Positions 11,707 through 22,200 of a stretch of 64,000 bases of DNA are shown here, in pieces. Positions within the stretch are counted from its first letter, which is position 1. Every line of letters starts with the position of its first letter. This DNA is from Stictocephala bisonia. Taxonomy: Eukaryota; Arthropoda; Insecta; Hemiptera; Membracidae. A program made the translations under genes and the position numbers. The notes below the pieces were generated by a model. It was not told the origin of the DNA, searched no databases, and worked only from the letters and a program-made list of their open reading frames with translations. The stretch lies in the NCBI GenBank assembly GCA_035578905.1, contig JAQJVL010000159.1, positions 1,394,001-1,458,000 on the forward strand. Reading direction: 5' to 3'.

Positions 11707-11910
11707 CTCTGCATATCTATGATGAACTCCAACCTCATTCAGCGCCACTGACAGGTCATGTATATCAATCTTTCCATTACCATCTAAATCTAAAGATTTA
11801 AACAACTTTTCTAGTCTTTCTTCATCCTCTAATGGCAATTCATGGAGATAATGAGGAGGACTAGCAACAACTGGATTTGTTGATGATAACAAAATATTAC
11901 TTCCCACCAT
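11707..11910 (-). CDS. SCaMC: SCaMC exon 1: N-terminus and EF-hand 1 of a Ca2+-dependent mitochondrial ATP-Mg/Pi carrier
   Basis: Sixty-eight codons from an ATG (11908-11910) to a GTAATT donor at phase 0. The protein starts MVGSNILLSS and contains the EF-hand loop DLDGNGKIDIHDL, then ends HHRYAE, which joins in frame to KFLERSD of exon 2. Exons 1-4 together give about 177 residues with four EF-hand-like units, the regulatory module of the SLC25A23/24/25 family. Members of that family exchange ATP-Mg for phosphate across the mitochondrial inner membrane when cytosolic Ca2+ rises. The membrane domain lies outside the window. The upstream stretch has no obvious promoter motif, and an untranslated first exon is possible. 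Family assignment is firm; the exact paralogue is not resolvable here. Confidence 0.92.
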
Positions 11911-13059
11911 ATTAGTTCAGGTGTCTTAATAAATTGCTAAGCCTATTTGGTCAAACTTAATGACTGATTGGTAAGCATTCGATTTATAAGAATGTGATAC
12001 ATAATGTTTTTGAATGAGAGGTTAATGACAGTAAAATACAAGTTGAGAGTTAGTATTAATTTATGATTTACTAAAAATAGTTAGAAACAATTAATAACAC
12101 TTCCGAGATAATAATCATTATTTGGAAATTCATTAAATATGTCATTATAAATATTTTTCAAAGTGCAGAATACTGTTCATAACTAACTGTAAAATAACAT
12201 CAGGCTGACAATCTACATTGCTGAAGAATCGCCAATAATAAAATGAGAATGCATCAGATCAATCAGCTGAGATGTGCTGTAAATTTAGCACTAGCAGACT
12301 ACTGCATTACAAAGAGACTGTAACTTTAAAATCATAGAGTATTAGCAATACTGCCACAGAACTTCAGAAAGTATATGATACCAAGGCCTTTTATTATACC
12401 TATTATACTATATTAATAGAAGATCTATGATTATACTGCTAAGTTGGTTATAATTGTATATGAAAAGAAAAATAATTTAATTCAAATAAAGCATACAAAT
12501 TTGTTTTAAGGTTTTTAAGGAGCTTCTTGATGTTGCGGTTTGATAAAATTATAATTTGTAATTTATTAAAAAACCTATAATTGTCCAAAAGGCAGATGAA
12601 GGTTAGTTCACTTTTCCATAACTTAATCCAGAACGGTGGCTGAAAAAGCCAAAAAACAACTTTCTTGAATTTTTTGGTTTCATTTATTAATGAAATGGTA
12701 AACACAATTTTTTACAAAATGTTTAGCCAAAGTTATTTAGACACTAAACTTAAATATACAAGATAATTAACACAATATATAATACAAAATAGATAACAAC
12801 TAACTATATATAGTTTGAAAGTTATATACATAACTCATAAATCTCAAATTATAAAACATATTTTTTGCAATTATATAAACAAGTACTTTCTGATTACAAC
12901 AATATAACATCAAATATACCTAAATGGAACAAAAAAATAAGGTTAGTAAACGTGCTAAATATAAAGATAAACACAAATAAAGATTGGCATTGAGAGTCCA
13001 GTCGAACTAAGTCACATTCTCATAAATTAAAAACTTCAACTTAGCTGCACTGTTGCAGA

Positions 13060-14262
13060 AAAAATCAAAGTTTTTTAGATAGTGTTTACTTCTAAACAGT
13101 GCAGCTTAGGGATATGAGCTTGCATCAGGTACCTGGCAGGGTGGAAGTTGAATAATTTGTTAAAGGAGATCAGGCAGTCAACGTAGCTACAAAGGATCTT
13201 CTGCAAGAAAACAGCATCCACCAATTGGGTAGATACCAGCCTCCTGGTAGATAGTGGGGGAAAGCCTAGATTGGCTGCCAGTTGTTCAACAGGAGCATCG
13301 AAGTAATGAAAGCCAAGTTTGATACCAATGATTCTAGTAAAGTGTTTCTGAACTCTCTCAATACCAAAAAGTACTGGTTCCAAACAACACAGCAGTATTC
13401 CAATGTTGATGACTACGGGATTGGTAAAGGATCTTCAGTGTTACAACATTAAGACCATGTTTCGATGCTCTTATAATAAAATTCAAATTTCTCAGAGCTT
13501 TGTTACATATATCGTTGATGTGCAGCTGAAAATTTAGTTAGTGGAGAAGGTTACACTTAAGTCACGTACAGGACCGGATTTTAGCATTTGGCGCCCCTAG
13601 GCCCATTAATTTTTTCCGCCCCCTAGTCTGGTTAAAGTTACTTTCCTAATTACCATTATTAAAACATTATATCATGCCTATATGTTAATTGCTTAAACAC
13701 CATGTAACTATGGAATTTTATCACATGTCTTTCTTTGGACAATATGTAGTTATTGGCGTCTCTAAGACGGTCAGTCGGTCACCCTCCTCTCTCTATACGA
13801 GGAAAATGGGAGTTGCATAGGGCTGGCAGTGGCAATACGATGCGTACCGCTCAACGACATCCCTACAGCCAGCTCTCCCGTGTTTGAGATCAATTTTGTA
13901 ACGAAATGTATGCATAATGATGAAAAATAGTTTAACTTTACCAACAATTATTTGTTCCAATGAACTTCAAAATCAGAATGCTTTATTAACCTGATTTTAT
14001 TTTAATCAATTCAAAATATGTTAATATGGCTATTTATTTTTATGTATAGATATTTTGTAATTTTCTCTCGGCCGTGCACCCCCTGGGAGCTTGCGCTCAT
14101 AGGCCTGGGTCCATTGGGAAATCCGGCCCTGGTCACGTAAGTTTACATGAGTCAGGTTCGTATCACATAGTTTATAGTTGAAAATCACTGGCTGGGGCTT
14201 GAAGTATCTCACAGTCTGCAAGTGATTTGAAAATATGAAATATCTTCATGTCATCCGTAATA
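13060..14262 (-). mobile_element. 5'-truncated non-LTR retrotransposon relic, split by a hAT MITE
   Basis: Reading on the minus strand from 14262, frames give ITDDMKIFHIFKSLADCEIL (the xxDD motif region of a LINE reverse transcriptase), then NYKLCDTNLTHVNLRD, then after the MITE LSVTFSTN and an IERVQKHFTRIIGIK stretch to about 13078. This order is typical of the C-terminal half of CR1/Jockey-group ORF2. Stops and frameshifts show it is dead. The hAT MITE at 13569-14131 interrupts it at the LRD codons, with the 8-bp TSD still visible. Confidence 0.75.
13569..14131. mobile_element. hAT-type MITE with 8-bp TSD
   Basis: A 563-bp element flanked by perfect GTCACGTA duplications (13561-13568 and 14132-14139). 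The left end is CAGGACCGGATTTTAGC and the right end is GGGAAATCCGGCCCTG, giving CAGGRCCGGATTT inverted termini of the common hAT type. GC content exceeds that of its surroundings near the ends. No transposase is encoded. Confidence 0.88.
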
Positions 14263-14480
14263 ATTTTTTTGTGATAATCATATACACAAACCGCATTATA
14301 GTTGGACTTTTGTATCAACTAAGCGTTTTAATAATAAGTAAAATAACACAGAGTTAAAATACTTCTAATCCTGGTCTTTTTTGTTGTATGCCACTAACTT
14401 TATTTAGTACATTAGATTGTTTTTCTAAGACCCGCCGGCGATTGTGTAATCTTTATCATAACAGTGATATGAACTCTGTA

Positions 14481-15284
14481 CTGTACAACCTCGATTATCC
14501 GGCATCCGTGTCATCCGGTTTGGCAAGTAGATAGCAATAAAAATTATTTACAATATAGAATCATAGACCTTCTATTATATGTAATGATATAATAGAAGGT
14601 CTATGATACAATTACAATTAATCGGAAGCGTTTCGGTTTTCAAACGCAAATGTCGTACACAAGTGTTCCGGGTTTGCATTTCGCAAATTGCAGGCGCTAG
14701 TAAGTCACCCTCTCTCGACAAGCGGTCGCTTGTTACTGCCTAATAATTTAATAATGCGCCTGAAGATCCGAGCTGGCAATGTTGTTTACTTTTATGCAGT
14801 GTGGCTTGCTGGAAGTGTCCATTACGCGAATGAGGAAAGTCGGAAGTGAAACATTTCATTTTACTACACAATTTTACGTACATATTATTTGCATATACAT
14901 AACTGTACATATTTTTTATTCAGTCGGAGTTAAAATTAAATTTAAGTACTGTATAAGATTTAGTATTTAAGTAAACATATACAATTTACATAACATTTAC
15001 CTTAGAATTTTTGATAGCCTAATTAAAAACAGTTGTATTTTTAAATGTCTTTCGTATTGTATTGTAAAGCAGCGTCACAGTTTGCAATCGTGATTAAACA
15101 TCGTTCGTTTCATTAAAATAACTGCAGAGCTCGTTGCGTCACGTGCAATTGTAGGCGTCCCGCTTACGCGTGCTGTCTGTGATCAGTTAATAAACGTGTT
15201 TCTCCAATAAAACTAAGTTATTTATGACGAGTTTTATCCGGCTTGAACTTCGCCACACTAGGCCGGAAAATCGAGGTTATACTG
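14481..15284 (+). mobile_element. pogo/Tigger-like MITE, copy B (long form)
   Basis: Starts CTGTACAACCTCGATTATCC after TA and ends AATCGAGGTTATACTG. It is homologous throughout to copies A and C but is 804 bp. It contains a hairpin insert at 14560-14607 absent from both other copies, plus about 150 bp (near 14855-15035) that the other copies lack, probably by deletion. The right TSD is mutated (TG). Confidence 0.82.
14560..14607. repeat. 48-bp perfect hairpin insertion in MITE copy B
   Basis: Two perfectly complementary 21-bp arms (14560-14580 and 14587-14607, beginning ATCATAGACCTTC) surround the 6-bp loop GTAATG. Alignment with copies A and C shows the sequence is an insertion at ACAANATA|AAATTAC; ATA appears on both sides, a possible short duplication. 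Confidence 0.85.
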
Positions 15285-15996
15285 TGTACTTATTTTTGTA
15301 TTGTTTTATTTTTTTATTTTATTTTTGTTTAATAATCACAGTTAAAACATATATACCAAATATTTCTAATTAACTATACAAAGTAAACTAATAAATTAAT
15401 CACTTGTTCCTAGTGCCTCATTATTAATTTGAGGCAAGAGCAGTTAATTGAAATTTAAATAAAATAATGTTAAAATTAGCAGTATCTTGTGCTTATAGAA
15501 TGAATGGTAATACCAAAAATTATTTTATTTTTGTGAGGACTCTCGCCTACAAGGTCTCATATCTTCAGACATAAACCAAAATTAATTAAACAAACACAAC
15601 TGTTGGTTACAAGTAATTATGATAATATAACTTTTATAACAATAGATTTATAACAATAGATTTCAAAATTAATCAAATTAAAAAATTGTATGTATATACA
15701 ATAAAAAAATGTAAAATTACTTGTCCATATATTGTAATTTAACTAAAATTATTGTATGTTTATATTTTGTTATAAATACATAAAATAAATACTTTTAGTT
15801 AAATTGTACTATCAAGTAATTTTTTATATTTTTTAAAGTTGCAATAATTACTATTAGGTTCTTGTAAAACATTCTACACTAAAAAAATAGTACAAAAATT
15901 ATAAATAATGAACCTGCACCTATTCAATATTCTCTGTTAAATAGCACAATCACTGCCTGGTAATATAATTTAACTACAACAATTGTTATTTATATT

Positions 15997-16342
15997 CAGG
16001 GTGTCCTAAGTAGCCAACCAAACTTCTGGAGGTTATTCCTTGGGTTAAAACAAAAAAAATCATGTAGGTATTGTCTATCTTGCACCATTATCCAGACTGT
16101 CTGTATGTACGTAGTTTTTACAAAAAGCTTAATATCTCCGAGCTTACAATTAATGGTATAAAAGGTTTTAAGATTCAATAATTATTAGCTAAAAAATTAA
16201 AATTGTTATCGAATAAAAAAGATTTTCAGGCTGAAGAATTCTGTTATTATTAGACAAAAAGTTCAATTTCTGAGTTAATTGTTAATTATAATCTTAAGTT
16301 TTAAGATTATAAGTCTTAAGATTATAACTTTAAGACACCCTG
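15997..16342. mobile_element. Small mariner-type MITE
   Basis: About 346 bp, starting CAGGGTGTCCTAA and ending TTAAGACACCCTG, with TA at or near the borders. These CAGGGTGTC termini are typical of mariner-derived MITEs. A 60-codon open frame on the minus strand has no recognisable domain and is probably chance. Confidence 0.55.
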
Positions 16343-16758
16343 TAGGCCTATACACATTTTAACTTGATTAATAATGTTGAAATCTACCATATGTTATAAA
16401 AGTTAGATTACTATATTTAGTAAACAAATGTTTGAAATTTAATTTTTGTTTATGTCTGAAGATGGCTACCTTATAGCTGAAAGGTCTCTCTTAAATAAAA
16501 TATTTTATCAGAATTACTTAGAAATTTTAATTGTTTTAATTTAAATCCTCTCCAATAAAGAACTCCAACAAGAAAATTTATAGTTATAGTATATTTTTAA
16601 AAGTTATTTTAAGAAGAAATATTTAAGTTGTCATGACAACTAAATGTAAATTAGTTATTGAATAGCCTATTATAATTTTGCACTGAAGTGTTCTGGAATA
16701 ATTACAAAAAACATACTAATTTTAAATCTTAAAGGTAAATTAATAAAGCATTTTAGCT

Positions 16759-17535
16759 ATGCATTCAAAACAATGTTACATTCCAAGTTTATATAATATG
16801 TCTTTAAACTCTCTTGTGAGGTGGAAATATTTTCGAATAGAGTTTTTGAATGAGTTGCCTGGTTTTATAAAGGAAGATGCAATGAGAATTATTATGATGC
16901 GAGGTAAAATTGATAACATAAGCAGCTTTTTACATCCTAATATTAGAAAGCTGGATGTAAGTGAATATGAGATAACTTGCCAGGATCTGGAAAACATAGC
17001 ACAATGTACACAAATCAGAGTACTGGAAATGAATCCGAAGAAATTTTGCAGATTCGATCATCCTACTTGTGCACTAGAGATGCTTGCCTCTAGTCTCCGG
17101 CATTTGGTTAAACTACATATCCAGAGGAACGATGGAATGTCAGATAGTGTCGTCCAACTGTTGGCTACTAACTGCTGTGTTCTTCAAGAACTTGATGTCG
17201 GTGGTTGCACCAATCTCACCGACACATCAGCTGTATTCCTTAGTAATTTACCCTACATCCAGGCTGTAAACTTTTCAGACACTTTGATTGGAGATAAAGG
17301 ACTGATAGCACTTAGCGACGGAATGAGTTCATACTCACTTTGTGAACTCAAATTGAATAACTGCAACAATGTTAGTGACGAGGGAATCAATGCTATTGTT
17401 AAAGGATGCAATAGACTTTCAATCCTAATATTTGCTGGGTGTCCCAAAGTTTCTGTGGAATGCCAGTTGAATTTGGATTTATTTTTAGCAAAAGATAAGA
17501 AATCAAAACTTATAACATGGACAGTTTATTTGTAA
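16759..17535 (+). CDS. AMN1: AMN1 homologue (leucine-rich-repeat protein)
   Basis: Uninterrupted 258-codon frame from ATG at 16759 to TAA. It has successive amino-acid (cysteine-containing) LRRs of the F-box/LRR type: LQELDVGGCTNLTDTSAVFL, AVNFSDTLIGDKGLIAL, ELKLNNCNNVSDEGI and LSILIFAGCPKVS. It ends in the family signature ITWTVYL. Length and C-terminus match animal AMN1 proteins, named after the yeast antagonist of mitotic exit; the animal role is poorly defined and presumed protein-binding. No F-box is obvious. A second in-frame Met (MSLNSL, 16798) is an alternative start. The single-exon structure may be genuine or mean a retrocopy, but no poly(A) tail or TSD was found and the frame is intact. 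Confidence 0.88.
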   Translation: MHSKQCYIPSLYNMSLNSLVRWKYFRIEFLNELPGFIKEDAMRIIMMRGKIDNISSFLHPNIRKLDVSEYEITCQDLENIAQCTQIRVLEMNPKKFCRFDHPTCALEMLASSLRHLVKLHIQRNDGMSDSVVQLLATNCCVLQELDVGGCTNLTDTSAVFLSNLPYIQAVNFSDTLIGDKGLIALSDGMSSYSLCELKLNNCNNVSDEGINAIVKGCNRLSILIFAGCPKVSVECQLNLDLFLAKDKKSKLITWTVYL

Positions 17536-18700
17536 TGTAAAAGGATTACTTTAGTTTATACTAGTTTATTCATATTACACTAAACAACCGAAAATGCTTT
17601 TGCTTTACTTATTTTAAATATACCCCATGTTTATTATTTTTCATACACTTGTAAAAACCTTTGTGTATCATATAATGACAAATGTTTGACAGATTGGCAC
17701 TATTGTGATTTTTTATTCACAAATTCTGATGAATTAGTAAAATACAAGAACCATTTTATTGTTACTTTAAAATTAGCTCGAAATGAGCGTTTTTAAGAAA
17801 TAGCAAATATGTAACTATGAATTAAATATAGTTCTCAATTAAATTTCATAATAACAAGACTTGATATAAAATAATTGTTTTGTCATTAAATATTTATTTA
17901 TTTTTATTTATTCATAAGACGCCGATCCTCAAGATATGGGCGAGTATGGATTTCGAATGAGTGTGATGAGTGTAGATGAGCGAATGTATATACACTTGTA
18001 CATTCAAAATGAGGTTACCCTCCGAAATACATCTCATAAGACAAATTAAAACCTGAATCAAAACTCTATTAAGATTATTTAGTACAAAAATTAATTCTTT
18101 TGAACTTGTTATTATGTGAACAAAATATTTTTCTACATAAATAGAATATTTTAAAAGTAGGCTATTTGGTATAATGATCTATACAAATTTTTAAAAGTTC
18201 TAAAACTTTATAAAACTATAAAAAAGATCTATAAAACTTTGGGGTATTTGTGAGTTTTATGTTGTAGTCAAGTGATTTTAAAAAATAGAAGAAAAAGTAG
18301 AACATTTTATTTCGTAGGCTTAAGTGGCTGGTGTCATTACTAATAACTAAAGCTACTTTTAATTTATTACTAGCTTAATATTTACACCACCAAATGTTAA
18401 GCCCATGCTGTGATGTGGCATCCTCAGTGGTATATCTGAGACTATTTAAAGTTATTTGTTAATAAATCAGGGAATAAAATTAAAATCTGATCTCAGGGGA
18501 TTTAATTTAAAACTGTACACTCATATATGAACCTGTTATCTTTTTTTTTTAATTAACATTGACTTTACAATAAAATCTAACATGGCAGCATGTGTAGCAG
18601 ACTCTTAAGATAATTGTTTGACATCAAGTGATTAAAACAAACACAAAAAAAGACAAATCATTCAAACTTTGAAAAAATCCTCTTTTCATATTACTTACCT
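17536..18700. other. Intergenic, contains one end of a dispersed inverted repeat
   Basis: AT-rich sequence without an exon. At 17913-17980, CATAAGACGCCGATC and the following GGGCGAGTATGGATTTCGA match, in reverse orientation, 28405-28463. Confidence 0.5.
17913..17980 (+). repeat. Left member of a 10.5-kb-spaced inverted repeat pair
   Basis: Reads inward CATAAGACGCCGATC, TCAAGATATGGGCGAG, TATGGATTTCGA, TGTAGATGAG. The reverse complement of 28405-28463 matches with a few substitutions and one 9-bp length difference. Confidence 0.75.
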
Positions 18701-18715
18701 GTATATCTCAACATT

Positions 18716-21700
18716 GTTCTGTCAATGGTCAATGTCAGGCAGAACCAAATTCTCTACTAAGTAGCGAAAATCACTAGACTGCTAGCTCCAGTGGTGATGG
18801 ACGTGAAGACATTGTTAAGAGTTGCACTGGGACTTTCCTGTAGTGCAGGACGGGAAACGCTTCTTCGGTGGGCTCAGCACTGATTAAGAAGGCTAAAGCC
18901 AGACAACTCGAATCTGCCATTGGATAGCAATGGACTGGTCCTGCAGGTTGGGGGTTGGACGTAGGGCTAACAACCCTACTCTGGAAAAAAACAGCTGTTC
19001 AGAAACACCAACAGCTAGCCTCGAATACGGATGGGACACTACGGAAACGACACCAGCTCAGTAACAAGGACTTGAAAATCGGAACTTGGAACATCAGAAC
19101 ACTGGTGGTGCCAGGGAAGATAGACATTCTTAGTGAAGAGCTAAAGGCTTACAATATAGATGTAGCAGCTATACAGGAGTCAAGATGGCCCTTTTTTGGA
19201 AAGATGAATACAGAAAGTTACCAATTATTATACAGTGGCTGTGATGATGGTAGGCACTACGCAGGCGTGCCATTAGTAAAGTGATATTAGAAGCTGTGAT
19301 AGACTTTAAGGCAATTAGTGAGAGATTATGTTACCTTCGACTTAGAGGTAGATTTAATAATATATCTATTGTAAATATATATGCCCCAACCGAAGATAAG
19401 GAGGATGAAGACCAAGATTTATTTCATGGCTAGTTAGAAAAAGTAGTAACAGACTTGCCAGGATATGACACAAAAATCATATTAGGAGACGCAAACGCAA
19501 AGGTAGGCCAGGAAGAAATATGGAGGAACGTTGCAGGCAAAGAGAGCCTCCACCAAATCTCAAACGATAATGGAACTCGCCTCCTCAGCTTTGCAAACTC
19601 TCTTAACCTCTCCATAGCGAGCACCAGGTTCCCACACAAGAATATACACAAACAAACCTGGATTTCGCCTGATGGAAGAACTTCAAATCAAATAGATCTT
19701 ATAGACAAGAGACACTTGAATTCAGTGACCGATGTAAGAAGCCTACGAGGGGCAGAATGTGGTTCAGACCATTGCCTAGTATTACTAAGATTACGTCAAA
19801 TTATAAGAATAAAGAAACAGATGGCAAATAAAGTAGAAAAGACAAATGTGTTTGAAGCCTACAAAAATAAGGAATTCCAAATAAAAACTAGCAACAGATT
19901 TGCATATTTATCAGAAACAACAGATTTTGAAGAACAACAGGATCCAAAAGAAAACATAGAAAAAATATGGAGTACTTTCAAGAGTTTAAAGGACGCAGCA
20001 AAGGAGGTGTTTACATCAAGGAGAAACCCCAAGAAACCGTGGTTTAATGAAAATTGCAGGATCCTTGTTAACCAAAGAAAAAAGGCTAAATATTTAGCTT
20101 TAATGAAATCAACCTCAGAAGCTAAAAATGAGTATAAGAAAATCAACAAACAAGTAAACAGAACTTTGAGAAGAGAAAAAAGACTATTTATTGAAAATTC
20201 ACTTAGGAATGCAGAGGAAGACAATTCACAAAACAATGCCAAAGAATTCTATAGAAAGGTAAGATTTTTTCAAAAGGGTTATAGACCCAAAGTTATAGGA
20301 ATGAAAGACAAATCAGGAAAAACTCTTTGCGATAAGTCTGCAGTGCTTGACATATGGAAGAACTACTTCAAAGAGCTGCTAAATGCAGAAGAAACCAGAG
20401 ATGACATAGGGGAAGAGGGAGATACAGAAGACGAAGATGGTCCAAACAATGTAGATAGACAAGAAATACAAGTAGCAGAACCAAAATTGAAGAAGTTAAA
20501 GCAATCCTAAGGACCTTCAAGAATGGCAAAGCACCTGGTGAAGATGGAATACCAGTGGAATTTTTAAAACATGGAAGCACAGAAGTGACAGAATATCTGT
20601 CTAAACTGATAATCAGTATTTGGAAATGGGAAGCAATCCCTCAAGATTGGACTGAAGCAGTAATTGTACCACTACACAAAAAAGGTGACAAACTGGATTG
20701 CACTAACTACAGAGGCATCTCCTTGTTGGATACATTGTACAACATTTTGTCAAAAGTAATTCTTAATAGACTTGAACCTTACGCAGAGGAGATTATCGAG
20801 GATCACCAAGCCGGTTTTATGAAGGAAAGATCAACCCTGGACCAAATATTCTCAATGAAAGAGCTGGCCTCAAAGTATTGGGAATACAACAAAGACTTAT
20901 ATATTATTTTTATAGACTTTAAAAAAGCCTACGACAGTATTAAAAGGACGAAAATCTGGTCCCTGATGAAACAAGCCGAAATTCCAAAGAAATTAATTAA
21001 TCTTACAAATATGTGCATAAACAACTCCAAGGGAAAGGTAAAAGTGGAAAACGAGTATACAGAATCATTTGATATAAACACAGGGGTTAAACAGGGAGAT
21101 GGGCTGTATCCATTATTATTTAATATAGTAATAGAAGAAGCTTAAAGGGAAAAAAAAACCTACCCGAAGGTGCAAAATTAAACGGGAATATAAATTTATT
21201 GGCCTTTGCGGACGATGTAGCAATAATTGCTGAGAAAAAGGAAGATTTAAAAAAATTAACAGAACATTTTTTGTCACATGCTAAAACAGTAGGATTATTA
21301 GTTAATGAAAGGAAAACACAATACATGAAAATGAGTAGAAGAGAAGACGTTAGCCCAGCACCCATCAAGGTCCTTAACTACAATTTTGAACAGACAAAAG
21401 AATTTAAATATATTGTACTAACAATAACAAACAGCAACCAGGAAGAAATAGAAATTCAACACAGAATTGCTGCGGCAGATAGAAGCTACTGGAGTTTAAC
21501 AAAGATCTTAAAAAGCAAGATACTATCAAAAGATACAAAAGTAAGGCTATACAGAGCAATGATTCAACCAGTAGTGCTTTATGGATCAGAAGTTTGGGCC
21601 TTAACAAAGAAGTCTAGGAAAAAACTAGTGACTTTCGAAAACAAAATCTTACGTAGAATATTCGGGCCAATAAAAGAAGGGGAAGAGTGGAGGATTAGAA

Positions 21701-22011
21701 AAAACAGGGAACTGAGAGAGCTATATAAGGAGCCGGATATTGTGGCTCTAGCCAGAAGTAGGAGATTGAGATGGCTGGGCCACATCATTCGAAGAAGTGA
21801 AGAGAAGGTAGTGAAGAAAATCTGATCAGGAACACCAACGGGAACAAGGCCTCTGGGAAGACCAAGAATGCGCTGGAATGATCAAGTCAGGGGTAACCTG
21901 GTGAAGATAGGAGCGGACATGGAGATGGCTCACGATAGACAGGAGTGGAGGCAGCTGGTTGGCGAGGCTAAAACCCTTCTTGGGTTTGAGTGGCCACAGG
22001 AGTAAGAGTAA
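18716..22011 (+). mobile_element. RTE-like non-LTR retrotransposon with intact 15-bp TSD
   Basis: Flanked by a perfect direct repeat GTATATCTCAACATT at 18701-18715 and 22012-22026. The intervening 3.3 kb has the usual size and plan of an RTE-type LINE: a 5' leader, one ORF with endonuclease then reverse transcriptase, and a very short 3' end with GAGTAAGAGTAAG-like repeats directly after the stop. The perfect TSD implies target-primed insertion of a full-length or nearly full-length copy. Several frameshifts and stops have since accumulated. Confidence 0.9.
18955..22005 (+). pseudogene. RTE-like endonuclease-reverse transcriptase, frameshifted
   Basis: Domain order: apurinic-type endonuclease with LKIGTWNIRTL (N-terminal strand), AAIQESRW (catalytic Glu), IILGDANAKVG and GSDHCLVLLRL (catalytic Asp-His), about 19072-19800. 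Reverse transcriptase follows with WTEAVIVPLHKKGD, NYRGISLL, IIFIDFKKAYDS, TGVKQGD and LAFADDVAII, about 20500-21250. The C-terminal region ends RRLRWLGHIIRRSEE and GRPRMRWNDQV. Breaks are a frameshift near 19270, TAG at about 19432, frameshifts near 20485 and 21140, and TGA at 21823. Key catalytic motifs are still present, so the decay is moderate. The closest group is RTE; placement in a subclade needs a phylogeny. Confidence 0.88.
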
Positions 22012-22062
22012 GTATATCTCAACATTTCATTGTAGGGAATTGTGTAAAGCAATGTACCACAA

Positions 22063-22200
22063 GTGCCGGCGCGGTGGCTCAGTGGCTAGGCTTCGGACTG
22101 CGGAGGGCCAAGGTCCAAGGTTCGAATCCGTACTGAGCCAATGGTAGATACTTCACTTGTTGAATAAAGTTCACGCACAGGCCTGTAGGCCCATGTTATA
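22063..22200 (+). mobile_element. tRNA-derived SINE copy 2
   Basis: The best-preserved copy: GCGGTGGCTCAGTGGCTAGG (A box) and GGTTCGAATCC (B box), then TTGAATAAAGTTCACGCACA and GGCCTGTAGGCCCATG. It lies 37 bp after the RTE target-site repeat. The tail is short and merges with unique sequence. Confidence 0.85.

Noticed and set aside
12384..12436. Relation to the 48-bp hairpin (AATAGAAGATCTATGATTATA)
   Set aside because: Only about 20 bases are similar to one arm, no facing arm is present, and chance in AT-rich DNA is likely.
12448..12705. 85-codon minus-strand frame upstream of SCaMC exon 1
   Set aside because: Low-complexity Lys/Asn/Phe-rich composition, no splice or promoter support.
22063..22140. 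tRNA gene
   Set aside because: Pol III A and B boxes are present but no full cloverleaf; three dispersed copies with a shared non-tRNA tail mark a SINE.
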